DNA of 64,000 bases from Asterella californica. Lineage: Eukaryota > Streptophyta > Marchantiopsida > Marchantiales > Aytoniaceae. The DNA lies in the NCBI GenBank assembly GCA_036924285.1, contig JAYKYS010000008.1, forward strand, positions 18,833,001 to 18,897,000, given 5' to 3'. The notes under the pieces were generated by a model, which was given only the letters and a program-made list of their open reading frames with translations, ran no database searches and was not told where the DNA came from. Within the stretch, counting starts at the first letter, position 1. Each line of letters opens with the position of its first letter. The translations under genes and the position numbers were made by a program. Of the stretch, positions 20,518 to 31,236 are shown piece by piece.

Positions 20518-23500
20518 AGATAGGATTCTCGCCTGATCCAGTAGAACAGGAAGCTTTATCCACTAGCTTCTTAGGATTGACTTCATGTGGATCAGTGTGT
20601 TATAGGAAGGTTGAGAATCTGAAGAGGTTTGAGAAGCAACATGTGAAGTATGTACAGCAGTCTTTGTGGGATAGTGGAGAGTTAGCAGGAGATGAATACA
20701 TATCTGGAGTGTTTGAAGAGCAGTATTTGGTAGATACTATAGGGGAGTTGAAATCTATAGTAGAAAGTTCTATAGATGATGTAGATAGAGTGGTGAGAGT
20801 GAGCTCCAAGGAGCTTTATGATGTAATTGATAAGTTTATGGATCGGCAAGAGGTGTATGTGGAGACCAAGTACAAGTCAGTGGCGAAGAAAGTCAAACCA
20901 GTGGCTTTGCCTTTACCACTCGATTACAATCAGAAGATGGAGCAAGCTGCACGAGAGTCGACGCTCAGAGGACCGAGAAGAATTAGGCACCAGTTCACAG
21001 AAACAACACTGAAGGAGCTGAGGATTGGAGGTGATGGATTTCTTACCGAGCAAGAGAAGAAGAGCTTCAGGGAGATGCTATCTAAGCATGGTAAGGCGTT
21101 TGCGTTTGAGTCACATGAAGTAGGATGTGTAGATCCAAGTGTAGTTGCACCTATGGTAATCTTTACTATACCGCATGTGCCTTGGAATCTACGTCCTATC
21201 CCTGTGCCTAGAGCTCATCTGCCAAAGCTGATAGACTTGCTCAATGAGAGGATTAGGATGGGTATCTTGGAACCATCTATAGCTCCCTACTCTAGCAGAT
21301 GGTTTACTGTTCCGAAGAAGAGTGGAGCTTTGAGATTTATCCAAGATATGCAGCCAGTTAACAAGGTGACTATCAGGAATATGGGTATAGGACCTATTGT
21401 AGACGAGTTTGCAGAGGCTTTTGCTGGTCGTGCTATCTATTCAATGGGAGACTTATATTCAGGGTATGATCAGTTTCAGTTATCCTCTGAGAGTAGAGAC
21501 TTGACTACAATGAGGACACCTTTGGGGTTACTAAGGATGTGCACCTTGCCACAAGGTGCTACCAATTCTGTAACACATATGATGAATGGCATGAATAAAG
21601 TTTTGAGGGATTTCATTCCTGAAAAAACTATGCCATTCCTTGATGATGTGCCGATCAAAGGGTGTGCTGAGGAGGAGAAGAATGAGGTAATGGATCAGAG
21701 GGGGTGCCGTAAGTTTGTTGCAGATCACATAGCTGATTGTGATAAGATACTGAGTCGACTGGAAGAGGTTCATTTGACTTTATCAGGAGCCAAGTCTGTG
21801 TTTGGAGTACAAGAGGTGTTAATAGTGGGACATCTGTGTGGATCTTATGGTCAGAAACCTTGTCCAAACAAGGTTGATGTCATCCGAAGGATGAAGGAGA
21901 CATGTGGATCGGTTACTGAGGTGAGAAGGTTTCTAGGAGCATGTGTGTTTTATCATATATGGATTCCACACTTTGCACATGTAGCAGATCCGTTGTACAA
22001 GCTGCTGAGGAAGGGGCAAAGATTTCAGTGGCAAGAGGAGCAAAGGGAGTCTATGAGGAAGTTGAAGGATCTTTTGGCTTCACTGCCAACTCTCCGGAAG
22101 GTAACATATGAGTTGGGCAGATCTGTTATCATTACTGTTGATACTAGTCCTATTGGCATTGGATGGGCTGTAGGACAGGATGATGAGGATGGAAATAGAT
22201 ATGTGGTGCGTTTTGGAGCTAAGGTGTTAAGTTCACGGCAGAGAGACTACCCTCAGATAAAAAGAGAACTATGGGGAGTAGTTACTGCGATGAAGAGTGA
22301 CAAGGAATACTTGATAGGAGCACCTGTGGTTGTGGAGACAGATTGTTTACCTCTCTTGGGAATGATCACTAGCTGTACAACTCCAGATATTGCTATGTTG
22401 AGGTGGATAGCATATATCAAGTCCTTGAACCCAGAGTTTAGACATATTGCAGGGAAGGACAATCCTGTGGCAGATATGTTATCAAGGGCTAGGTATTACG
22501 ATGAGAAAGAAATGATAGATGATCAGGAGGATGTGGGAACAGAGTTCTATTCTAGTGCTCTTGCTAGAAGAGATAGAAGCTGTTTTGCAGTCTCGTTAGA
22601 GTTTTTTGAGGAAACTATGTATGATGGCGAGTGGTTGGATCTTGGGCGCTATTTGAGTTCATTGGAAAGGCAAGAAGGCTGGTCTGATGCAGATTTCAGG
22701 AGGATCCGTAGAACAGCTTATGGGTACTTTTTACATGGGGGACATCTATGGAAGCGCCCTAAGTTACAAGGAGGTATACTGCAGCGGGTGGTATGTGACT
22801 TGGAATTGCAGCAGAAGCTGATCAAGGAGTTCCATGAGAGTTTATGGGCTGGTCATAGAGGAGTTTGGGCTACATTTGCCAAGATGAAGGAAAAGTATTG
22901 GTGGAAGGGTATGTATAAGGATGTAGTACAGTTTGTTTCATCCTGTATACCCTGCCAGATGTACTCCAATGTACGCCATCGTGATGGATTGCATCCTACT
23001 TATCCTTTAGCCATTCATTACAAATGGGTAGTGGATCTGGTAACTATGCCATTTGGGCTTGGACAAATGAGGTATCTAGTCTTGGCTAGAGAAGATCTAT
23101 CTAACCAAGTTGAAGGCCGTGCCTTGAGGACGAAGACCACTGCTAGTGTCTGCCGCTTTCTACTTGAAGATGTTATTTATAGATATGGGTGTGTGGGAAA
23201 GATCACTGCAGATAGGGGTGAGCTGGATGCACAAGAAGCAGTTGAGTTCTTCAAGCGATTGGGAATCAAGTTGGCGTTAACCACTGCTTACAATCCTGAA
23301 GGGAATGGCAAGAGCGAAAGAGGTCATCCGCCAATCATCAAAGCTTTGGTAAAAGCTTGCAAGGGTAAGATCCGTGAATGGCCTAGATTGCTACCGTTTG
23401 CTTTATGGGCAGACCGTACAACTCATAGTACCGTTACAAGTTACATGCCAGCAGAATTGATACTAGGGCAAAAACCTGTGATGCCGATTGAGGAGGTTGT

Positions 23501-23981
23501 GCCTACTTGGAATGTTTTGCCATGGAAAGATGGTAGAAGTACAGAGGATCTTCTTGCATTAAGGATCCAACAGTTAGAACGAAGACCTGAGGATGTTGCC
23601 AAAGCTGTGGAAAGGTTGAAGACTGCTAGAGAGAGAAACAAAGACAGGTTTGATAGAACACATAGATTACGACCCAAACCAGTTAAGGAAGGTGATTGGG
23701 TGTTAGTCTATGATAGTAGTCTTGATAATCAGCATAGCGCTATCATAAAGTTTTCCAAGAGATGGTTCGGACCTTATGTGGTGTTAGAAGTTTATGATAA
23801 TGCCACATACTCTTTGAGAGAGTTAGATGGTGCAGTGCTCAAGATACCAGTCGCAGGAAAGAGAATCAAGCTCTTCAGAAGGAGAGGGGAGGACCAGAAC
23901 ATTGCAGAGCTTACTGAAGATGAAGCTGAAGACTCAATGGAGGTTGAAGATGAATTTGAAGCTGAAGCTGAAGAGTCTTGA
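20469..23981 (+). CDS. element B Pol polyprotein (RT, RNase H, integrase), intact
   Basis: Open for 1170 codons in the -1 frame relative to gag-pro; no ATG is needed if it is made by frameshifting. From 20577, domains in order: linker, RT (about residues 215-400) with SSRWFTVPKKSGALRFIQDM, SMGDLYSGYDQF, LPQGATNS and catalytic FLDDVPIKG; RNase H (about 515-640) with ITVDTSPIG, ELWG, ETDCLPL and ending HIAGKDNPVADMLSR; integrase (about 745-1090) with an HHCC zinc finger (H of AGHRG, CIPC), catalytic D (VVDLV), D (TADRGE) and E (KSERGH, 34 residues on), then a GPY-type module (RWFGPYVVLEVY). The end is acidic; there is no chromodomain. FLDD replaces the usual YxDD. Enzymes for reverse transcription and integration of this element. 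Confidence 0.95.
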   Translation, partial: GFWQSTIEERDFNGTVEIGFSPDPVEQEALSTSFLGLTSCGSVCYRKVENLKRFEKQHVKYVQQSLWDSGELAGDEYISGVFEEQYLVDTIGELKSIVESSIDDVDRVVRVSSKELYDVIDKFMDRQEVYVETKYKSVAKKVKPVALPLPLDYNQKMEQAARESTLRGPRRIRHQFTETTLKELRIGGDGFLTEQEKKSFREMLSKHGKAFAFESHEVGCVDPSVVAPMVIFTIPHVPWNLRPIPVPRAHLPKLIDLLNERIRMGILEPSIAPYSSRWFTVPKKSGALRFIQDMQPVNKVTIRNMGIGPIVDEFAEAFAGRAIYSMGDLYSGYDQFQLSSESRDLTTMRTPLGLLRMCTLPQGATNSVTHMMNGMNKVLRDFIPEKTMPFLDDVPIKGCAEEEKNEVMDQRGCRKFVADHIADCDKILSRLEEVHLTLSGAKSVFGVQEVLIVGHLCGSYGQKPCPNKVDVIRRMKETCGSVTEVRRFLGACVFYHIWIPHFAHVADPLYKLLRKGQRFQWQEEQRESMRKLKDLLASLPTLRKVTYELGRSVIITVDTSPIGIGWAVGQDDEDGNRYVVRFGAKVLSSRQRDYPQIKRELWGVVTAMKSDKEYLIGAPVVVETDCLPLLGMITSCTTPDIAMLRWIAYIKSLNPEFRHIAGKDNPVADMLSRARYYDEKEMIDDQEDVGTEFYSSALARRDRSCFAVSLEFFEETMYDGEWLDLGRYLSSLERQEGWSDADFRRIRRTAYGYFLHGGHLWKRPKLQGGILQRVVCDLELQQKLIKEFHESLWAGHRGVWATFAKMKEKYWWKGMYKDVVQFVSSCIPCQMYSNVRHRDGLHPTYPLAIHYKWVVDLVTMPFGLGQMRYLVLAREDLSNQVEGRALRTKTTASVCRFLLEDVIYRYGCVGKITADRGELDAQEAVEFFKRLGIKLALTTAYNPEGNGKSERGHPPIIKALVKACKGKIREWPRLLPFALWADRTTHSTVTSYMPAELILGQKPVMPIEEVVPTWNVLPWKDGRSTEDLLALRIQQLERRPEDVAKAVERLKTARERNKDRFDRTHRLRPKPVKEGDWVLVYDSSLDNQHSAIIKFSKRWFGPYVVLEVYDNATYSLRELDGAVLKIPVAGKRIKLFRRRGEDQNIAELTEDEAEDSMEVEDEFEAEAEES

Positions 23982-24017
23982 TCTGGATCTGGCACATACC
24001 GGAGGATGTGCAGGTTC

Positions 24018-24029
24018 AGAGGGGGTGGA
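24018..24029 (+). promoter_or_regulatory. polypurine tract of element B
   Basis: AGAGGGGGTGGA directly abuts the 3' LTR start TGTCGTGC; the same tract occurs in element D (60845-60856, minus strand). It primes plus-strand synthesis. Confidence 0.9.
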
Positions 24030-25402
24030 TGTCGTGCTACTTGGCGGCTACATGCTTGACTTCTATTCCGACGCTTAGGTTTAGTAGTTCTAGAAGTTAG
24101 TTCATATTACTTCTAGTCCTTTATGTAAATGTTTGACACCTTTGCATATGGTGTTAACACTATTTTGAGTCCTAGTAGGCAGATAGTATGTTAGTTATCT
24201 TGTTCAAGCATTTGTGCGCTTGTGCAAGTGACTTCTTACTTGTCTATGAGGTTCAATGTACATAACTTAGGGTTTCCATGCTGATAGGGGTTTGAGCTCA
24301 TGGGTTGTACTTACTTGTCACCCATGCACGCTTTCTAGCTAATTTAAGTTATTTTTCGGGGCTATGTGTCGTTTTAGGTAGTTTAAGTATTACGCTGGCA
24401 CTTTAGGGAGCTTGACGTGGTAGCCTATGAGTGTAGATAAGTTACCAGGTAGTTTAAGGCACAAAAGGACAGTCAAGTGGAGCTATGAACTCCCATTGGT
24501 CCATTTTTGTCTTTTGTAAAACTCTAAGTTTAGAAACAGAGCTCTAGAGGAGAGTTCGAGCAATTGGTGAGGTATCTTCGAAATCTGAGAACACAGGAAG
24601 AGAGAGCTCGTCGTGCCAAGCACTGTCAGTGAAATTTTTGCTCGATTTGGATCAATAAACAAGGAGTTATGCCCAATTGAAGTTCGGATTGTGCCAAAAC
24701 TGCGTCACTTTTGTTGATTTTGGGGTTTTCGGTGCCAATTGCAGCAGAATTGAGGAAATCACTTCAAAACTTCGTGGTTGCGTTCACTGTCAGGAGGGCT
24801 ACGACTGTCCAAAAAGTTTGGAATCATTTGATTAATTGAGCAATTCAGGGCGGCCGCTGAAGCAGAGGGGGTCTGAAAAGCTCTTAATCTAGAGCAGCGA
24901 CTTTAGAGAAGGAGATCTGGAGTTCTACAAACAATCAGGAGTCCCAACTTCACAGGGATGTTCAGCACCCTGTAGACTTCAAATACTGTGAGAAGATTTG
25001 AAATTCATCGAGCCAATTCTCTGTTCTATGTCTGAATAGCTATCTAGGTACCAGAAATTGTCATAATTCTCTTATTCAGAACTTTTCTGTTCATATCTCC
25101 GTGTCAGAATTTGATCTCAGGTTGAAACTTCGTCTGTGTGTTCAGTAGTGCCTCATTTACATGTAGGGGAAGTTTAGAAGTCTAAACCTTCATAGTTTTC
25201 CTCTCTTTGAGTGTCAAAGTTCACCGCTTAAGCCTATTACTACCAGTGAGACCTAAATTTCGCTTTTTGAGCATATCAGAGGATCCTACACTCCTGTGTG
25301 AGTGTTTATAGCTCCTGTTGTGACCTGAAAGCCAACCTCTTGAGTAAACAACCACAGCCAGAAGCCCGGCGCTTTCCTAGGTAGACGGATCACACTCCGA
25401 CA
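24030..25402 (+). repeat. 3' LTR of element B
   Basis: 1373 bp, TGTCGTGC...CTCCGACA, nearly identical to 15666-17038. The chromovirus leader resumes at once after it (ACGCTTGAGG). Confidence 0.96.
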
Positions 25403-25464
25403 ACGCTTGAGGAAGGACGCGAGACACGAAGCGGATCAGCGTTTCTAGGTGAACACTTGGAGCG

Positions 25465-26567
25465 ATGACCGACGACGGACAGAGTTCTAGGAGGAAGACC
25501 AAGAAACGAGGAGCGGCTAACGGGAGCAGATCGACTCGAGCTAGCCTCGAGGCATAGTGAAGGGACGATAACCGACAACCTTCGTCCCAACGTCAAGAAA
25601 GCCCAATACCAGCTGTGGCACCAGTGCAGCAAAACGGAGTCTTGGGAGCGGTGCCCAACGATTCAGGTGCGGGAAGTCAAGGAGCTTTGTATGCGAAACT
25701 CATCAAGATGATGAAGATCATGCAGGAAGGTATGGCCTCTAGGGATAAACGTATCTCTGAGCTTGAGGCAGGCCAAGGAAGCTCTTCGTCTACCAGAACC
25801 TTTGTAAGACGAATTTGCCGACCTCGTTTTCAAGTATAAGAGGGACTCGTAAGGATAAGGATTTCTTAACTGAGTTGGACCTATACTTTGAGGCGCAACA
25901 GGCTAAGGAGTCTGACAAGGTGAGAGCGGCGGTTACATTCTTGAAGGACCATGCGCTTCTCTGGTGGACTGCATACAGGGATAAGCATGCCTTGACCATC
26001 TCGGCGCTTGGTTGGAAGGAGTTCAAGGAGTTGCTCGCGGGACGATTCACTCCGTAGTATCAAAGGATTCGGGACGGTGTTGAGTTGGTGAGACTGAAGC
26101 AAACGAGGACCTTAAGTGCTTACGTGCGCGAGTTCAGTGCCAAACTAGACTCGTTCTCCAAGTGGACTGAGGAGACCAAAATATGTATATTCACTGGGGG
26201 ACTCAAGTCCAGCTCGGAGAAGGCTCTCTTTTGGATGCCGAAGCTACCTGAAACATGTGCCGAACTTTTGAAGCTAGCGGAGCGAATTGGGGACGCTGAA
26301 GTCCAACAGCAGAAATCCTTCGAACGACGCAGCACGGACAAGTTCCAGAAAAAGAACAAAGGCTTCAAGCGACAATGGGACGGGGGTGAGAAGGATCTGA
26401 AGGATACTTCTGCCCCGGCAGCAAAGCGATCGCAAACAGGATCGAAACCTTATAGGGGCAAACACCTCAGAAGGACAATGGCGCTAAGTTTACTTGCTAC
26501 AACTGTGACGAGGTGGGTCATATTGCTAAGGGGTGCACGAAACCTGAGATTAGTAACTGTAGCATGA
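25465..26567 (+). pseudogene. chromovirus gag
   Basis: Starts MTDDGQSSRRKTKKRG; stops TAG TGA at 25555, then open again in the same frame (KLIKMMKIMQEGMASRD, coiled-coil-like). After a shift near 25815, the capsid domain follows with LDLYFEAQQ, ALLWWTAYRD, FKELLAGRFTP, a TAG at 26056, and LKQTRTLSAYVREF. A CCHC zinc knuckle CYNCDEVGHIAKGC (about 26498-26540) ends the gag. This is the Retrotrans_gag family arrangement. Confidence 0.85.
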
Positions 26568-27039
26568 ATGCGTTTGTTGCAAAATACTTGTTGGAGGGCC
26601 AGATGACTGTGACCTTGAGAACTACGAAGAAGACGTCGGGATTGATGTTTCTATAAGCCAAGGTTGCAACCGTGATGTTACTTTTCTTATGGACACATGA
26701 GCGACTCACTCCTTCATAAGTCCAAAGTTGGTGAAGAAGTTGGGCTTGTCTACGTCAAAGGCAGACAAGCCTATTCAGGTACGCTTTGCCAAGGGCAAGA
26801 CGTACCAAACTTCTGAAGTGATCTTGGACGTACGATTTGCGTGTGGGAAGTTGGAATTCACAGAGAACTTCACGGTGTGTGAGATGGATGATATCCATGC
26901 AGTTTTGGAGAACACTTTCTTGGACAGGTTTCAAGTGGAACTTAGGCAGAAACCTTTAAAGTTAAACGTTAGAGTTAAAGGGCGAAAGCTGGGAGTAAGG
27001 CTGATCCGGAAGATGAGGAAAATTGACGACTTGCAGTGA
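26568..27039 (+). pseudogene. chromovirus protease
   Basis: Contains MDT*ATHSFISPKLV: the active-site glycine codon of the usual D-S/T-G-A is TGA at 26698-26700, so the enzyme is dead. Downstream, VEMDDIHAVLENTFLDRF-like sequence corresponds to the DVILGMDWL region of gypsy proteases. Confidence 0.82.
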
Positions 27040-27051
27040 ATTTGATCAAAG

Positions 27052-28330
27052 GTGCCAGGATCAGAACCACCTTCCAAAGCCCCTTACCGACTCAATCAGG
27101 TGGAACTCCTTGAGTTGAAAAGACAACTCGGCGAGCTATTAGCGTGGGGATATATTCGAACCAGCAAGTCACTTTATGGAGCACTAGTTCTTTTCGCAAA
27201 GAAGAAGGATGGGAAGTTACGACTCTGCGTAGATTATCATGCACTCAATAAGGTGACGGTGAAGAATAATTATCCTTTGCCAAGGATAGACGACCTCTTT
27301 GACAGGCTAGCGGGTGCAAAGTACTTCAGCAGGATAGACTTGAAGTCAGGATATTATCAGATGAGGATATTATCAGATCCAGATAGCCGATCCAGATGTT
27401 GAGAAGACCGCTTGTCGAACCAGATACGGATCGTTTGAATTCGTAGTGATGTCTTTTGGACTCTGCAACGCCCCTTCGACGTTCACTACATTGATGAACA
27501 CAATTTTTCGCGAGGAGATGGATGAGTTTGTCATCGTTTACATCGACGACATCTTGATCTACTCCAAAACCTTGGAGTCGCACGCGGAGCAGCTAAGGAT
27601 GGTGTTGACGAAGCTGCGGGAGCATAAGCTGTTTGCCAATGTAGACAAGAGTGAGTTTGGTTTGGAACACATTAACTTCTTGGGACATGTCATTAGTGCA
27701 GAAGGAGTCGGCCCGGATATGCAGAAAGTGGACGCGATTGTGACTTGGGAGCCTCCGACTACAATGAAGGGGATGCGGCGATTCTTAGGATTGGCGCAGT
27801 TCTACCGCAAGTATGTGAAGGGGTTTTCAAAGATCGCAAAGCCGCTGACGGATTGGACGGGCAAAGACGCACAGGTAAGTTGGACCAAGGAGGTGGATGA
27901 TGCAGTTCAGACGATCAAAGCTATTTTGTCAAAGGCGCCAGTTTTGAAGCTGCCGGAGTTCGACAAACCATTCGAGGTGCACACGGACGCGAGCGACTAT
28001 GCGATTGACGGAATGTTGGTGCAGGATGGAAAACCTTTAGCATACGAAAGCAAGAAGCTATCTGGGACAGAGAGTCGATGACCGACTCACGAGAAAGAAC
28101 TGTTTGCGATGGTTCATTGCTTGAGAAAATGACGGCATTACTTGGGACTCCACAAGACCCAAGTGTATACTGACAACATTTCGCTCAAGTACTTTGAGAC
28201 ACAAGATCGGGTGACGCCAAAGCAACTACGGTGGCATGATACCTTGGCGCTCATGAACGTGGAATTGATCCACAAAGCGAGAAAGGACAATGTGGTTCCT
28301 GACGCCTTGAGTCGCAAGGAGGATATGGAA
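27052..28330 (+). pseudogene. chromovirus RT and RNase H
   Basis: RT begins [19 protein letters not shown] and includes [16 protein letters not shown] and [16 protein letters not shown] 16-bp insertion near 27365-27380 (a copy of neighbouring GATATTATCAGAT words) shifts the frame. The second half is well kept: VMSFGLCNAPSTF, catalytic VYIDDILIYS (about 27537-27566), NFLGHVIS and FLGLAQFYRKYV. RNase H follows with PFEVHTDASDYAI, a TGA at 28079, KELFAMVHCLR, QVYTDN and VVPDALSRKE. Confidence 0.9.
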
Positions 28331-29654
28331 TATCTTTCATCGTCAACACAAATTTTGCGAGCTATGTATCCTAAGGAGTTAGACTTGGAGAGGCGAATAC
28401 GTGAAGGTTACATGAGCGATGACCAAGCGAAGAAGTACCCTGGAACAACTCAAGCGAGGAGTGAAGTTGCAGAACATGCAGCTAAGACATGGTTTATTCA
28501 TGTTCAAGCAAAGTCGGGTTTATGTGGGACAAGGAAAACTTAGGACCAAGTTGTTAAAAGAATGTCACGATTTGTCTTATCAGGCCATAAAGGAGAAAAG
28601 TCCACTTTAGCAGTGATAGCTAAAAAGTTTTATTGGTCCCACATGAAAGACGATGTTGCCCACTTTGTGAAAATATGTGTAACCTGTCAAGCGAACCGCT
28701 TTTCTTATGAGAAGAAACAAGGGTTGCTTCATCCTCTGCCGATTCCAGCCAGACCTTGGGAAAGCATTAGCATGGACTTCATTACCTCTCTGCCTAACTC
28801 GAATGGATACAACGCAATTTTTGTGATAGTTGATCGGTTTAGCAAACTAGCGAAGTTTGCTCCGACCTTGGATACTGCAACAGCGTTCACGACTTCTCGG
28901 TTGTTCCTAGATACTTGATGGTGTTCACATGGATTACCCCGATGTATTATTTCAGACCGAGACTCTAAGTTCACAAGTGTCTTTTGGAAACACTTGTTTC
29001 AAAAGTCGGGAACTAAGTTAAAATTTAGTACCGCTTTTCATCCCGAAACAGATGGACAAACGGAACGAGTTAACTCGCTTCTGAATCAATACTTGAGGAA
29101 TTATGTGAGGATGGACCAAAGTGATTGGACGGAGTGGCTCAGTCTTGCGGAGTATTGTTACGATTCCATGAAGTATTCGGCAACCGGCGAATCGTCTTTC
29201 TTGCTGGTCTCTTGACTTGACTCTTGTAGGGAGTTCTACATCGGTACGACCAAGAACACGGCAAACATCAGCTGAAGAGTTGGTGGCGGCAATGTAGCAG
29301 CGCGAGGAGTAAGTAAAGAAGAACCTCGAGAAGGCATAGCAATGATACACGAAGCAGGTAAACAAGCATCGGCGGCAAGTGAAGTTTCAAGTGGGCGAAG
29401 AAGTATGGTTAAGTACGAACAACTTCACACTTCCGAAAGAAATATCGGCGAAGTTTTTGTCGAAGTTCGCAGGACCTTTTGTCATTGTCAAGAATCCGCA
29501 CGAAGATGTCTATACATTAGACCTTCCTCGCGAGTGGCAGTTGCATCCGACTTTCCACGTTTCTTTATTAAAGAAATACTTCAAAGACGATTTGCGACCG
29601 GAGCGCAAACATGTACTCAGGTCTCAACCTGAAGTCGTGCAAAGCAAAGCATAA
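28331..29654 (+). pseudogene. chromovirus integrase
   Basis: The zinc finger region is present (GHKGEKSTLA, CVTCQANRF). The catalytic residues lie in SMDFITSLP, in ISDRDSKFTSVFW (with a frameshift before it near 28918) and in PETDGQTERVN. The GPF module FAGPFVIVKNPHEDVYTLDL and HPTFHVSLLKKY lead to a TAA at 29652. Several stops and shifts make it non-functional. Confidence 0.88.
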
Positions 29655-29795
29655 TATGAGGTAGAGATCATTTTGCGATCGCGGCGCAAGTCTAACCGAA
29701 TGGAATACTTGGTCAAATGGCGTGGCTATCATTTGAAGGAAGTGCCAGAGGAGGAGCTAACACATGCAAGTGAAATATTGGATCTATTCAAATGA
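29655..29795 (+). pseudogene. chromodomain of the chromovirus integrase
   Basis: YEVEIILRSRRKSN then MEYLVKWRGYHLKE and ASEILDLFK, ending in TGA at 29793. The aromatic residues and VKWRGY are the chromodomain signature. It continues the integrase frame, separated by the single TAA at 29652. Chromodomains in such elements steer integration to particular chromatin. Confidence 0.92.
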
Positions 29796-30604
29796 AGACA
29801 AGGACAACAAGGGCGTTAGCAAGATGAGGACATCTCCTTCCAGCGAGGAGTGAAGAAACGACGAACCATACGAGTAGCAACTTGAAGCGATTTGGGCCGA
29901 TGGATTTTATAGCTTTGTCTTGTATTTGGAAATAAAGACTTTGTTTCTTGAAATTTTGTCTAAGTGTATTGGTAGTGCATGGCTATGACTAGTTCTGATC
30001 AGATGCCTAGGATGTTGTCAAGAGGAGGAACGAAGCACACTCAAAGGAATCGAGCCGGTTTGGATAAGCATCTAAATCAAGACTAAGTCTTGATGTCAAG
30101 ACTTAGGTTTGCCGTAGCATTGGCCAAGCAAGTATGAACTTTCATACTTGTCTTGGGGCTTGGGGTGATCTTGCTTTGTGGTTTTCTACAAAGTAAACTT
30201 AGTCGCGCGTCTAAGTCAAATCAGGTTGCAACCAGAAAGTGAGTTTCGGGAGACCTTGTAAGTAGGTGTGAATACTTATAGTTAGAAAGTTAGAGTCTTA
30301 AGTATAATGTAGAGCACAGAGAAGATGATGTACCCATTAAGAGTTGCATGTCGTAGCCTTTCGACCATAGACGTTGCGAAGATGGAGAAAAAACAAAAGA
30401 GACTGCTACCTCAGGAAGGGGAAACTTACTCAAGTACAGTAGTAAGAGGACTCAACGTTGAGGACATTCGTCCTCACCTTCCAAGTTTCAACCAGGAAGG
30501 AAGAATCTAACTAGATCATCAACAAAAGACACTTTGTCAGGCTAACCCCAAGAAGAGTTGGAGAACAAGGCTGCTTTGCGTTTCGACTCCAAGCAACTGA
30601 ATCT
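29796..30604 (+). other. chromovirus 3' leader and probable LTR remnant
   Basis: GAGGACATCTCC and the purine-rich GCGAGGAGTGAAG follow the chromodomain as in other chromoviruses. An AATAAA with T-rich sequence lies near 29930. I could not match this to the LTR at 14480, so ownership and LTR ends are open. It ends at the junction with element E. Confidence 0.45.
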
Positions 30605-30622
30605 TGTGAAGAGGTCCGATGA

Positions 30623-31027
30623 TATCAATGACTTAACATCTTTCTCATATATCTTCATGACTTTGTCACACATGCCGTAGTTAGAGTTTTTTTCAACCTG
30701 ACAAAGTTCTTCTTCGGCCGAAGTACGAAGAAGTCATTCCCCACCAACTTCATCGATTCTTAAATCCTTGATAACTTCGTCATTCGGACTCCGTTCTTCT
30801 CGCATAACATATCGTTAGAAAGCTCTTCGTCTCAAGAATCCATTCATGAAGAAATCCCATCCAAACTAACTTCACAACTTTGACTGATTCTTCAAGAACA
30901 AATCTTCTTCACTAAACTTCTAATTAACATTACTCTACTTCTATCCTCTATCTTTTACTACCTATTCTTCTTATTTAGTCTACAACTAGTCAATTAATTA
31001 ACAAAAATGAAAAATCAATGCTTCACA
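30623..31027 (-). repeat. 3' LTR of element E, truncated
   Basis: The first ~405 bp of the LTR (minus-strand sense), matching 34240-34643. Homology ends at about 30623, where the chromovirus remnant begins. Confidence 0.85.
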
Positions 31028-31236
31028 TACTCCCCCTCTCAATTGTGAAGCGACCTCGCGAACACATCAAAAGTTGTATCTCTTGACTCTCCATCCATTC
31101 AGTCGAGTGGCTAACAATCTTCTATCAAGTTCCTCCAACTGAACAGAACCTTACTACAACAACACGATACTTTATAAGGATCCATCCAATGTAAGTGTAA
31201 CTTTCCTGGAAATTTGGAAGAAGAAGAAGAAGATGG

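Larger units (their letters stand above)
15666..25402 (+). mobile_element. element B: near-complete Ty3/gypsy retrotransposon
   Basis: A 9737-bp element with two LTRs of exactly 1373 bp that differ at about five positions I could see, hence recent. The internal order is primer site, gag, protease, frameshift signal, RT, RNase H, integrase, polypurine tract. Flanks are ACGT (15662-15665) on the left and ACGC (25403-25406) on the right, read as a 4-bp target duplication with one change. pol is intact. gag carries three TAG codons, one TAA near the protease end, and a 644-bp piece of a copia element flanked by a 384-bp duplication. It is inserted in the leader of a chromovirus. Confidence 0.93.
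25403..29795 (+). mobile_element. decayed chromovirus (Ty3/gypsy with chromodomain), internal region
   Basis: gag, protease, RT, RNase H, integrase and a C-terminal chromodomain follow in the standard order, with many stops and frameshifts. Its leader probably continues from the primer site at 15604; element B (recent) is inserted in between. Codon and base composition are more GC-rich than in element B. Confidence 0.88.

Noticed and set aside
30605..30623. TGTGAAG near 30605 as the true outer end of the E 3' LTR
   Set aside because: The two LTR copies stop matching at about 30623. The tRNA-Asp primer site shows the LTR is much longer, so this is a truncation point with a chance motif.
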